Part shown: positions 37,582 to 45,570 of the stretch, in pieces
Layout: each line of letters opens with the position of its first letter
Position numbering within the stretch: the first letter of the stretch is position 1
From: an uncultured Collinsella sp.
GTDB lineage: Bacteria; Actinomycetota; Coriobacteriia; Coriobacteriales; Coriobacteriaceae
Assembly (NCBI GenBank): GCA_900540895.1
Contig: UQHV01000005.1
Coordinates: forward strand, 49,910 to 113,909
DNA: 64,000 nucleotides
Direction: 5' to 3'
The notes under the pieces: generated by a model
What the model saw: the letters and a program-made list of their open reading frames with translations, nothing else
Databases searched by the model: none
Told to the model about the DNA's origin: nothing
Made by a program: the position numbers and the translations under genes

Positions 37582-38568
37582 CTACAGCGCGAAGTCGCCG
37601 CCGACGAGCGTGGAGACGGGCTCCTCGTGGTAAACGGCGGAGATGGCCTGAGCGAACTCCTCGGCGACCGAGATGGTCTTGATCTTGCCGCCGACCTCGA
37701 CGGGAATGGCGTCGGTGACGAGGCACTCGACGATCGGGGCGTCGTTCAGACGCTCGATGGCCGGACCGGAGAAGATGCCGTGGGTGGCGCAGACGTAGAT
37801 GTCGCCAGCGCCCATAGCCTTGAGCTCCTTGACGTTGGCGCACAGGGTGCCAGCGGTGTCGATCATGTCGTCGTTGATGATGCAGGTCTTGCCCTTGATG
37901 TCACCGATGATGCCCATGACCTCGGCGGCGTTGTGGCGCGGACGGCCCTTGTGGGCGATGGCCAGGTCGCAGCCGAGCATGTCGGACAGCTTCTTGGCGG
38001 CCTTGGCGCGGCCCACGTCGGGGGAGACGACAACCAGGTTGTCGGTGTCGAAGTGCATGTCGTTGTAGTACTGGCCAAACAGCGGCAGTGCGGACAGGTG
38101 GTTGACCGGGATATCAAAGAAGCCCTGGATCTGGCCCTGGTGCAGGTCGAGGGTGATGATGCGGTTGACGCCGGCGCGCTCGAGCAGGTTGGCGACGAGG
38201 CGGGCGGTGATGGGCTCGCGCGGGCCGGCCTTGCGGTCCTGGCGGGCATAGCCGTAGTGGGTGATAACGGCGGTGATGGAGCGGGCGGATGCGCGCTTGG
38301 CAGCGTCGGTGGCGATGAGCAGCTCCATGAGCATGTCGTTGACGTTGCCGCCGGCCACGGACTGAATCAGGAAGACGTCGGCGCCGCGGACGGTCTCGTC
38401 GTAGCGGGCGTAAATCTCACCGTTGGCGAACTGCTTTAGCGTAAGGCCCGAAAGCTCGACCCCAAGGTACTCAGCGATCTTCTGAGCGAGGGGACGGTTG
38501 GAGGAACCGGAATACACGCGGATGGACTTGCGCATATTCTCCGACTTCTCGGGATCATTAATCGGCAT
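37582..38568 (-). CDS. prs: Ribose-phosphate pyrophosphokinase (PRPP synthetase)
   Basis: Makes PRPP from ribose 5-phosphate and ATP, feeding purine, pyrimidine and NAD synthesis. 328 residues. Motifs are YSGSSNRPLAQKIAEYLG, FANGEIYARY, HYGYARQDRK, the pyrophosphate-binding LDLHQGQIQGFFDIPVNHL and the ribose-phosphate loop IINDDMIDTAGT. AAGGAGAAGGG precedes the ATG. It directly follows glmU (same strand), a common arrangement in Gram-positive bacteria. Confidence 0.96.
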   Translation of the reverse strand: MPINDPEKSENMRKSIRVYSGSSNRPLAQKIAEYLGVELSGLTLKQFANGEIYARYDETVRGADVFLIQSVAGGNVNDMLMELLIATDAAKRASARSITAVITHYGYARQDRKAGPREPITARLVANLLERAGVNRIITLDLHQGQIQGFFDIPVNHLSALPLFGQYYNDMHFDTDNLVVVSPDVGRAKAAKKLSDMLGCDLAIAHKGRPRHNAAEVMGIIGDIKGKTCIINDDMIDTAGTLCANVKELKAMGAGDIYVCATHGIFSGPAIERLNDAPIVECLVTDAIPVEVGGKIKTISVAEEFAQAISAVYHEEPVSTLVGGDFAL

Positions 38569-38709
38569 TACCCTTCTCCTTTATATCGAATGCCATATAG
38601 ATGCCTTGTTGCATTGTAACCGCGCGGCGGGGTTTATCGAGTCTTGATAACGTCTTTACCGTCAACGGACACGAACCGACCACTCATCCGGTTGCGCAGG
38701 TCACGATAG

Positions 38710-38743
38710 AAAAAGGAGCCGCCCCCATGGGAACAGCTCCTTA
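38710..38743 (-). terminator. Terminator after glmU
   Basis: On the minus strand GGAGC...GCTCC with an inner GTTCCC/GGGGGC pairing, followed by TTTTTC. It separates glmU from prs. A -10-like TACAAT for prs (minus, 38618-38613) lies beyond it. Confidence 0.75.
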
Positions 38744-38759
38744 GATGCTTGGTAAAACG

Positions 38760-40172
38760 TTATACCTCGTCGTCCTCGTGCAGACGGCGGCGATAATCGG
38801 CGGCCCAGCCCTCAATGTTTACCTGACGGGCGCGGCCCAGGCCAAGTGCGTCGGCCGGGACCGGCTCGGTGATGACGGAGCCGGCGGCCACGAGCGCGCC
38901 GTCGCCGATCTGGGCGGGCGCGACCATCATGGTGTCGGAACCGATGAAGGCGTCCTTGCCGATGACGGTCTTGTGCTTGTGCACGCCGTCGTAGTTGCAG
39001 GTGATGGAGCCCGCGCCCACGTTGACGCCGGAGCCCATGGTGGTGTCGCCGATGTAGGACAGGTGCGGCACCTTGGAGCCCTCGCCGATCGTGGACTTCT
39101 TGATCTCCACGTGCGTGCCGGCCTTGGAGCCGTCGAGCATGTGGGTGCCCGGGCGCAGGTAGGCGCGCGGGCCGCAGTCGACGCCGTTCTCGATGACGGC
39201 CTCGATGGCGATGGTCTCATCGATGGTGCAGCCGCTGCCGACGGTGGTGTCGGTGAGGCGACTGTTGGGGCCGAGCTGGCACTCTTCGCCCACGGTGACG
39301 TGGCCGATCAGGTGCGTCTGCGGCCACACGACGGTGTCACGGCCGATAACGGCGTCGGGGCCGATCCAGGCCTGCGTGGGATCGATGAACGTGACGCCCT
39401 CGGCCATCCAGTGCTCGTTGATGCGGTCGCGCGCGATGGCGGTGAGCTGCGCGAGCTGAATGCGGCTGTTGACGCCCAGGCCGTCGCGGTAGTCATCGCA
39501 GTGGAAGATGGAGACCGCCTGGCCGTGACCCTTGAGGATTTCGAGCATGTCGGGCAGGTAGTACTCGGATTGCGCGTTGTCGTTGCCGATCTCGTTGATA
39601 TGGGCGGCGAGCTGCGCGCCGTCAAAGGCGTAGCAGCCGGCGTTGCACTCCAGCAGCGTGGCGGCCTGCTCGGGCGTGCAGTCCTTCTGCTCGATGATGC
39701 GCTCGATCTGACCATCGGCGCCCAGCTTGATGCGGCCGTAGCCGAAGGGGTCGGGCGGGGTCATGGTCATGACGGTGCAGGCGAGCTCGCCGGTGGCGAC
39801 GGTTTGCGCGAACTTGGCGACGGTGTCGGCGGTGATGAGCGGCAGGTCGCCGTTGAGCACCACGACGGGGCCTTGCGCGATGCCGCAGGCCTCGAGCGCG
39901 ACCTTCGCGGCGTGACCGGTGCCCAGGCGCTCGGTCTGCTCGACGCACTCGACCTTGGTGGCGCTGCTGGCGTAGGCGCCGTCGATGAGGGCGCGCATCT
40001 CGTCGGCGTGGCTGCCGATGACGACCACGACGCGGCTGCAGCCGGCCTTGATGGTGGCGTCGACGATCCACTGGACCATGGGCTTGCCCAGGATCTTGTG
40101 CGAAACCTTGCAGTGGTTCGACTTCATGCGGGTGCCCTCGCCGGCAGCGAGGATAATTGCGGTTGCGTCCAT
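38760..40172 (-). CDS. glmU: Bifunctional GlmU: glucosamine-1-P acetyltransferase / UDP-GlcNAc pyrophosphorylase
   Basis: Makes UDP-GlcNAc for peptidoglycan. 470 residues. The N-terminal uridyltransferase begins IILAAGEGTRMKS, with EQTERLGTGHA and VVLNGDLPL. The C-terminal left-handed beta helix has repeated hexapeptides (PGTHMLDGSKAGTHVEIKKS, HLSYIGDTTMGSGVNVGAG). The ATG at 40172 is six bases after AGGAGATC; the frame is open upstream but adds 70 residues unlike GlmU. Confidence 0.95.
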   Translation of the reverse strand: MDATAIILAAGEGTRMKSNHCKVSHKILGKPMVQWIVDATIKAGCSRVVVVIGSHADEMRALIDGAYASSATKVECVEQTERLGTGHAAKVALEACGIAQGPVVVLNGDLPLITADTVAKFAQTVATGELACTVMTMTPPDPFGYGRIKLGADGQIERIIEQKDCTPEQAATLLECNAGCYAFDGAQLAAHINEIGNDNAQSEYYLPDMLEILKGHGQAVSIFHCDDYRDGLGVNSRIQLAQLTAIARDRINEHWMAEGVTFIDPTQAWIGPDAVIGRDTVVWPQTHLIGHVTVGEECQLGPNSRLTDTTVGSGCTIDETIAIEAVIENGVDCGPRAYLRPGTHMLDGSKAGTHVEIKKSTIGEGSKVPHLSYIGDTTMGSGVNVGAGSITCNYDGVHKHKTVIGKDAFIGSDTMMVAPAQIGDGALVAAGSVITEPVPADALGLGRARQVNIEGWAADYRRRLHEDDEV

Positions 40173-40365
40173 GTGATCTCCTGTTACGTTATAGAGACGT
40201 GTGTTTGGAAACGATACACGGCGCAATATGATACCGCAGGCATATGTTGAGCGCGTAGCGATTGGTTTTCGGCGGTTGAGGCTTGCACCGCCGGCGTGGC
40301 GTTTGCGCTGCTTGCGTGCGGCGTTGGCGATGCCGCGGAGCTGTCGTTTGAGCGAGGGGACGGGG

Positions 40366-41259
40366 GTGCCCGTGGACAACATGCGAGAGGAGTTTGGCGG
40401 CGAGCCCGTCGCGGCGTTCTCGATGTCGCATCCGGCTGTGCCGGCCCTCTACATGGTGCTGACGCTGGGGCTCACCATGTTCTCGATGCAACCGGTGCTG
40501 ATCGCGCTGTCGCTTGCGGGTGGGCTGGCGTACGGGCTTGCGACGCGCGGTGCTGCGCGCACGTTGGGGGCGCTTCGCTGGCAGCTGCCGGTGATTTTGA
40601 TTATCGCGGTGCTCAATCCGCTGTTTGGTGCATCGGGCTCGACGGAGCTGTTTCGTATTGGCATGCGTGCGGTGTATCTGGAGAGTATGGTATACGGCCT
40701 GTGCATGGGCGGGTTGTTTGTGGCGAGCGTACTGTGGTTTGAGGCTGCGGCGTCGATGCTTGGCTACGACAAGGTGCTTGCGCTTCTGGGTAACGCCGCA
40801 CCGGTGATCGCGCTCATGATTTCGATGTGCATGCGGCTTATCCCACAGTTTTTGCGCCGCGGTCGTACGGTACTGGCGGTGCAGGATGCGATTGATGTGC
40901 CGGGTCGCGCGCCGGCCGATCCCGTGCGTTCGCGCCTACGGGCATCGAGCGTGTTGATGGGCTGGGGCATGGAAGATTCGCTGGAGCGCGCGGACACGAT
41001 GCGCTCGCGCGGGTGGGGTGCTGCGACGCGTCGTACGACGTATGCGCGGTATCGACTGGGGCGCGGCGACGTTGCCGCGCTGGTGGGGCTTGCGCTGTTT
41101 GGCGCCGCTGCGGTTGCGGCGGCGTGGGCCGCGACAACGCAGTATTCGTTTTACCCTCAGCTTTCGGTGCCGGCGCCGTGGCCTGGCTATATTGTGTACG
41201 CGGCTTGGATGGTGTTGCCCTGTGTGTTGCACGCGATTGACGAGAAGAGGTTTGGCTGA
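40366..41259 (+). CDS. ECF transporter transmembrane protein EcfT
   Basis: About 297 residues. Hydrophobic spans (PALYMVLTLGLTMFSMQPVL, LPVILIIAVLNPLFGA, VYGLCMGGLFVASVLWFEA) and a cytoplasmic segment DSLERADTMRSRGWG with the Ala-Arg-Gly coupling motif typical of EcfT. It links the ATPases to the S component. GTG at 40366 follows AGCGAGGGG; ATG at 40381 is an alternative. It overlaps the ATPase gene by one base in TGATGA. It is the first gene of a T-AA-S operon and is divergent from glmU. Confidence 0.85.
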   Translation: MPVDNMREEFGGEPVAAFSMSHPAVPALYMVLTLGLTMFSMQPVLIALSLAGGLAYGLATRGAARTLGALRWQLPVILIIAVLNPLFGASGSTELFRIGMRAVYLESMVYGLCMGGLFVASVLWFEAAASMLGYDKVLALLGNAAPVIALMISMCMRLIPQFLRRGRTVLAVQDAIDVPGRAPADPVRSRLRASSVLMGWGMEDSLERADTMRSRGWGAATRRTTYARYRLGRGDVAALVGLALFGAAAVAAAWAATTQYSFYPQLSVPAPWPGYIVYAAWMVLPCVLHAIDEKRFG

Positions 41260-42902
41260 TGACCCGGTTGGATAGCTGCTCGGTAACGGGCGGGGCGTGC
41301 GGCTCTGATGTGCCTGCGATTGAGGTACGGGGTCTGAGCTTTACCTACCCCGGGGCTGAGGCTGCGGTGCTCGAGGGGCTCGACTGGTCTGTTCCCCAAG
41401 GTGCATTTGCGCTGCTTGTTGGCGGTACCGGATCGGGTAAGTCGACGCTGCTGTCGCTGCTCAAGCCCGAGATCGCTCCGGCGGGCGAGCGCACTGGCGA
41501 TGCGCGCGTGCTGGGCGAGCCCGTCGCCGACATGGATGTGCGGGCATCGGCGGAGCGCGTGGGTTATGTGTTCCAGGATCCCGAGAACCAGATCGTGTGC
41601 GAGGCCGTGTGGCACGAGATGGCGTTTGGCCTGGAAAACTTAGGCATGTCGCGTGACGAGATGCGCCGTCGCGTGGCCGAGACCAGCTATTTCTTTGGGT
41701 TGGAGGATTGGCTCCACCGCGATACCGATACGCTTTCGGGTGGCCGCAAGCAGCTGCTGTCGCTTGCCGCCGTTCTGGCGCTGCGCCCGCACGTGCTGCT
41801 GCTCGACGAGCCCACGTCTCAGCTCGATCCCGTTGCCGAGAAGAATTTCCTGCACGCGCTGTTTCGTGTGAATCGCGAGCTGGGCTGCACGGTTGTTGTG
41901 GCGACGCATCAGCCGCGCCCAATGCTCGAATACGCGACGTGTGCGTACCGGATTGAGGATGGCCGCGTGCACGAGGCGGCGGATATGGCATCTTTGGGAC
42001 GCCGAGAATCGCTGTTTTCCGATGACACGTTGGGGTGGGGTGCCATCCGATGTGCAAAAAACGGAGTATTCAGCAGGCGTGAGGACAATTTGGGCTCTCT
42101 GGAGCCGCCCGGGGACGTATCGAGCGCGAAAAAAAGTTCAGAATTGGACAAATTGTCCGAATTTGTGGCGCAAACGTCGCTCGAGAACGGCTTGGAAGCC
42201 TTCTCGCGCACGGATGGAAGCAGAATACTCCAAAAAATGCACGTTGGGTCGGCTACCACCCTGTCGGAAGGTTGGTTTCGCTACGATCGAGCGTCCGGCT
42301 GGGTGTTGCGTGGGCTCGATGCGTCGTTTTCGGCCGGTGCGGTGCATGCGGTTGTTGGCGGTAACGGCTGCGGCAAGTCGACGATGCTCTCGGTGCTGGC
42401 GAAGACCGCCAAGCTGCAGCGCGGCCGCATGGTGCGCGGAGCGGCCTCGGCGGCGCTGCTGCCTCAGAATCCCAAAGCATTGCTGGTTGCCGAGACGGTT
42501 CGCGATGAGCTGATGGAATGGGCCTCGACCTGCGGATATGACGAGAACTTGGCGCGGGAGCGTGCGGCGAGCTTGGGGTTGTCGGGTCTGGATGGACGCC
42601 ATCCGTACGATCTTTCGGGCGGGCAGCGTCAACTGCTTGCATTGGCAAAACTGCTGCTAATCGGCCCCGAACTGCTATTGCTCGATGAGCCCACCAAGGG
42701 TCTAGACCTGTTCAGCCGCCGCACCATCGCCCGCGCCCTGCGTGACCATGCGAAGGCTGGCGGCACCGTCATCATGGCTACGCACGATTTGGACTTTGCC
42801 GAGCAGGTAGCCGACGACGTCGCCATGATGTTTGACGGCGAGATTGCCTGCATGGAGTCCCCGGCCGACTTCTTTGCCGACAACGTGTTCTATAGGGCGT
42901 GA
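41259..42902 (+). CDS. ECF transporter ATPase with two fused ABC domains
   Basis: 547 residues carrying both EcfA-type domains in one chain. Domain 1 has Walker A GGTGSGKST (55-63), FQDPENQIV and LSGGRKQLL. Domain 2 has GGNGCGKST (367-375), a divergent LPQNPKALLV Q-loop, LSGGQRQLLALAKLLL and LLLLDEPTKGLD. The 60-residue linker (about 270-330) is low in conservation and AT-richer in codons. Such fused cobalt/vitamin ATPases occur in several ECF systems. It gives energy to the EcfT/S pair on either side. Confidence 0.9.
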   Translation: MTRLDSCSVTGGACGSDVPAIEVRGLSFTYPGAEAAVLEGLDWSVPQGAFALLVGGTGSGKSTLLSLLKPEIAPAGERTGDARVLGEPVADMDVRASAERVGYVFQDPENQIVCEAVWHEMAFGLENLGMSRDEMRRRVAETSYFFGLEDWLHRDTDTLSGGRKQLLSLAAVLALRPHVLLLDEPTSQLDPVAEKNFLHALFRVNRELGCTVVVATHQPRPMLEYATCAYRIEDGRVHEAADMASLGRRESLFSDDTLGWGAIRCAKNGVFSRREDNLGSLEPPGDVSSAKKSSELDKLSEFVAQTSLENGLEAFSRTDGSRILQKMHVGSATTLSEGWFRYDRASGWVLRGLDASFSAGAVHAVVGGNGCGKSTMLSVLAKTAKLQRGRMVRGAASAALLPQNPKALLVAETVRDELMEWASTCGYDENLARERAASLGLSGLDGRHPYDLSGGQRQLLALAKLLLIGPELLLLDEPTKGLDLFSRRTIARALRDHAKAGGTVIMATHDLDFAEQVADDVAMMFDGEIACMESPADFFADNVFYRA

Positions 42903-42906
42903 TGGG

Positions 42907-43620
42907 ATGACGGACTGTCGTTTCTCGCGTTTGCTTGCAAAACTGGAGATCCCGCTGTTGTTGGCGGTGCCGGCGGTGATGGCTGCCGCGTTGCTGGCGG
43001 GTGTTGAGCAGGCGGCGTTGGCCATGCTGATTGTGGTGGCGCTGGTGCTCGCGCTGTTCTTTGCGGGTTACGAGGCATCTCGTCCGGGCTTGCGCCAGAT
43101 TATGCCCACGCTGGTGCTGGCGGCACTGGCGGCGGCGGGGCGCATTCTGTTTGGGCCCATTCCCGACTTTAAACCGGCGAGCGCCATCGCCATTATCGCG
43201 GGGGCGACGCTTGGTCGCCGCAATGGTTTTATGGTCGGTGCGTTGGCGGCGCTGACCAGCAATTTCTTTTTTGGGCAGGGCATGTGGACGCCGTGGCAGA
43301 TGTATGCCTGGGGCCTGGTTGGCTATGTTGGCGGCGCGCTGGCGTACGCGGGTGCGTTCGACCGCGCCGACGGCACCGTGCGATTGCCGGCGCTGATGGC
43401 GTATGGCTTTGCGTCGGGCTTGCTGTACGGCGTCGTGATCAATGCGTATGACATCATCGGTTTTGTGCAGCCGCTCACCTGGGCAGGCGCCGTAGCGCGT
43501 CTTGCCACGGCGGTGCCATTCGATATCACGCACGGCCTTGCGACCTGCGTGTTTTTGGCCGCCTTGTACAAGCCTTGGTGCCGTCGCATTAACCGTGTCG
43601 TCGTGAAATACGGACTGTAG
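42907..43620 (+). CDS. ECF transporter substrate-binding (S) component, substrate unknown
   Basis: 237 residues with about six membrane segments (LEIPLLLAVPAVMAAALLAG, LAMLIVVALVLALFFAGYEA, PTLVLAALAAAGRILFGPIP, YAWGLVGYVGGALAYAGA). ASAIAIIAGATLGRRNGFMVGALAALTSNFFFGQGMWTPWQ is typical of one S-component group whose members often carry vitamins or cobalamin precursors. No riboswitch was recognised upstream of the operon, so the ligand is open. The start is five bases after the ATPase stop. Confidence 0.8.
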   Translation: MTDCRFSRLLAKLEIPLLLAVPAVMAAALLAGVEQAALAMLIVVALVLALFFAGYEASRPGLRQIMPTLVLAALAAAGRILFGPIPDFKPASAIAIIAGATLGRRNGFMVGALAALTSNFFFGQGMWTPWQMYAWGLVGYVGGALAYAGAFDRADGTVRLPALMAYGFASGLLYGVVINAYDIIGFVQPLTWAGAVARLATAVPFDITHGLATCVFLAALYKPWCRRINRVVVKYGL

Positions 43621-43644
43621 GGCATTTCGCGTTCCCACACGAAC

Positions 43645-43708
43645 TTGCGGTGGAATAGTTCTCGTTTTTGGCTATTTGCTGCCCAAACAGGAACTACTCC
43701 ACCGCAAC
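43645..43708. repeat. Imperfect 18-bp inverted repeat after the ECF operon
   Basis: TTGCGGTGGAATAGTTCT pairs with AGGAACTACTCCACCGCAA with a few mismatches around a 28-nt loop. A second dyad (GGGGGAGAGG/CCTCTGTCCCCC, 43714-43753) follows. It lies between convergent genes and probably helps end transcription. Confidence 0.55.
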
Positions 43709-43768
43709 TTATAGGGGGAGAGGGGTCACATGATCTGTTTTCCTCTGTCCCCCAGGAATTGCTTGGCG

Positions 43769-44587
43769 CTAGAGCTCTAGCGTGAGGGTGACGGGGCAGT
43801 GGTCGCTGCCGAAGATGTCGCCGCGGATGCCGGTGTCGCGTACGTTGTCGGCGATTGCGTCGCTTACCAGGAAGTAGTCGATGCGCCAGCCTGCGTTGTT
43901 CTTGCGGGCATTAAAGCGGTAGCTCCACCAGCTGTAGACGCCCTCGACGTCGGGGTTTGCCGCGCGCCAGGTATCGGTAAACCCGGCGTTGAGCAGCTCG
44001 GTAAACTTGCCGCGCTCCTCGTCCGAAAAACCGGCGTTGCCGCGGTTGGACTTGGGGTTCTTAAGGTCGATCTCCTCGTGCGCCACGTTAAAGTCGCCGC
44101 AGGTTACGACGGGCTTGCCGGTCTCGCGCTCAAGTGCGCTCAAAAAGCCGCGATAGGCATCGTCCCAGGCCATGCGTACATCGATGCGCGCGAGCTCATT
44201 TTGGGCGTTGGGCGTGTAGACATCCACGAACCAAAACTTGTCGAACTCGAGCGCGCAGACGCGGCCCTCGGTTGCGGCTTGGGCGACGAGCTCGGCCGCC
44301 TCGCCCTCGCCGGCGTAGGGTAGCAGCGCGTCGGCGTGCAGCACGCGCAGCGGTTCCTGGCGGCTAAAGACCGCAGTGCCCGAATAGCCTTTACGCTCGG
44401 CGTAGCTCCAGGTTTGGTGATAGCCGGGCAGGTCAATATCGACCTGACCCTCTTGCAGCTTGGTCTCCTGCAGCGCCAAGATGTCGACGTCGAGTTCTTG
44501 CGCGATCTGAATAAAGCTCGGGTCCTTTTTGAGCACGGCGCGCAGGCCGTTAACGTTCCACGAGGCAAAGGTGTAAGTCTGAGGCAT
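43769..44587 (-). CDS. xth: Exodeoxyribonuclease III / AP endonuclease
   Basis: Base-excision repair nuclease, cytoplasmic. 272 residues. FASWNVNGLRAVLKK, LALQETKLQ (metal-binding Glu), YHQTWSYAERKGYSGTAVFS, CGDFNVAHEEIDL, GFTDTWR, YSWWSYRFNARKNNAGWRIDY and C-terminal GSDHCPVTL (catalytic His) give the complete ExoIII/ExoA signature. GAAAGGACACC precedes the ATG. It is convergent with the ECF operon and divergent from the Sir2 gene. Confidence 0.95.
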   Translation of the reverse strand: MPQTYTFASWNVNGLRAVLKKDPSFIQIAQELDVDILALQETKLQEGQVDIDLPGYHQTWSYAERKGYSGTAVFSRQEPLRVLHADALLPYAGEGEAAELVAQAATEGRVCALEFDKFWFVDVYTPNAQNELARIDVRMAWDDAYRGFLSALERETGKPVVTCGDFNVAHEEIDLKNPKSNRGNAGFSDEERGKFTELLNAGFTDTWRAANPDVEGVYSWWSYRFNARKNNAGWRIDYFLVSDAIADNVRDTGIRGDIFGSDHCPVTLTLEL

Positions 44588-44722
44588 GGTGTCCTTTCGA
44601 CGGGGTTGGCAGGCTTAAGATTAACGCAACAGGGGCGGGGTGGGCTCCGCGCATGCTGACTCAAAGGCCGCATGCTGGGACGTCGCCCAACGCTGCCCGA
44701 CTAACAAGGACGGAGGACTCAT

Positions 44723-45475
44723 ATGACGCAGGCAATATCGGACCCCAGGCAGGCCTCCGCCGCGCTGGCGGATCTGTTTGACACCCACAAGCGCGTGGTC
44801 TTCTTTGGCGGCGCTGGTGTTTCCACGGCAAGTGGCATCCCCGATTTCCGCAGTGTGGACGGCCTGTATCACCAGCAGTTTGCCTATCCGCCCGAGACCA
44901 TGCTGTCGCATAGCTTTTACGAGGCGCATCCTGCTGAGTTCTTCGACTTTTACCGCACCAAGATGATCGCGCTTGGCGCCAAGCCCAACCGCTGCCACAC
45001 CAAGCTGGCCGAGCTGGAGCGCGCCGGCAAGCTAAATGCCGTGGTGACACAAAATATCGACGGCCTGCATCAGATGGCCGGCTCACAGCGAGTGTTTGAG
45101 CTGCACGGATCGGTCCATCGCAACATTTGCCAGTCGTGCGGCGCGGTCTATAGCGCCGAGTGGATTTGCTCGCGCGAGCACGAGGACGCCGCGGGCGTGC
45201 CCGCGTGCCCCGCGTGCGGCGGCCGCATCAAGCCCGATGTAGTGCTCTACGAGGAGCCGCTCGACGAGCATGTGTTGACCGGTGCCGTTGCCGCCATCGC
45301 CGCGGCCGATGCCCTCATTGTAGGCGGGACCTCGCTCGTGGTGTATCCGGCGGCAGGCCTTACGCGATACTTTACCGGCGATACGCTGGCCATATGCAAC
45401 CTTGCTCCCACCGATCAGGATGCAAATGCCGACCTGCTGATTTCTTGCGACATCGCGGCCACGTTTGCGTTCTAG
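44723..45475 (+). CDS. NAD-dependent protein deacylase, Sir2 family
   Basis: 250 residues. FFGGAGVSTASGIPDFRS (NAD loop), TQNIDGLHQMAGS, ELHGS with the catalytic His, zinc cysteines CQSC and CPAC, and GGTSLVVYPAAGL. The KMIALGAKPNRCH region matches bacterial CobB-like sirtuins. Removes acyl groups from lysines with NAD use. GGAGG lies six bases before the ATG. It is probably monocistronic; folPK starts 95 bp later. Confidence 0.93.
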   Translation: MTQAISDPRQASAALADLFDTHKRVVFFGGAGVSTASGIPDFRSVDGLYHQQFAYPPETMLSHSFYEAHPAEFFDFYRTKMIALGAKPNRCHTKLAELERAGKLNAVVTQNIDGLHQMAGSQRVFELHGSVHRNICQSCGAVYSAEWICSREHEDAAGVPACPACGGRIKPDVVLYEEPLDEHVLTGAVAAIAAADALIVGGTSLVVYPAAGLTRYFTGDTLAICNLAPTDQDANADLLISCDIAATFAF

Positions 45476-45570
45476 CCCGCGCGCGCGGATACAATAGAAA
45501 GACTGAGTGCAAAGCGACCCCGCCGCCAGCTCCCCAAGCTCGGCGGCGTGGGCATTTTAGGAGGATGTTC

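Noticed and set aside
40201..40365. A riboswitch or an EcfT N-terminal extension before the ECF operon
   Set aside because: No known vitamin or cobalamin riboswitch pattern was recognised, and the extended frame is Arg-rich without family similarity. Neither is supported.
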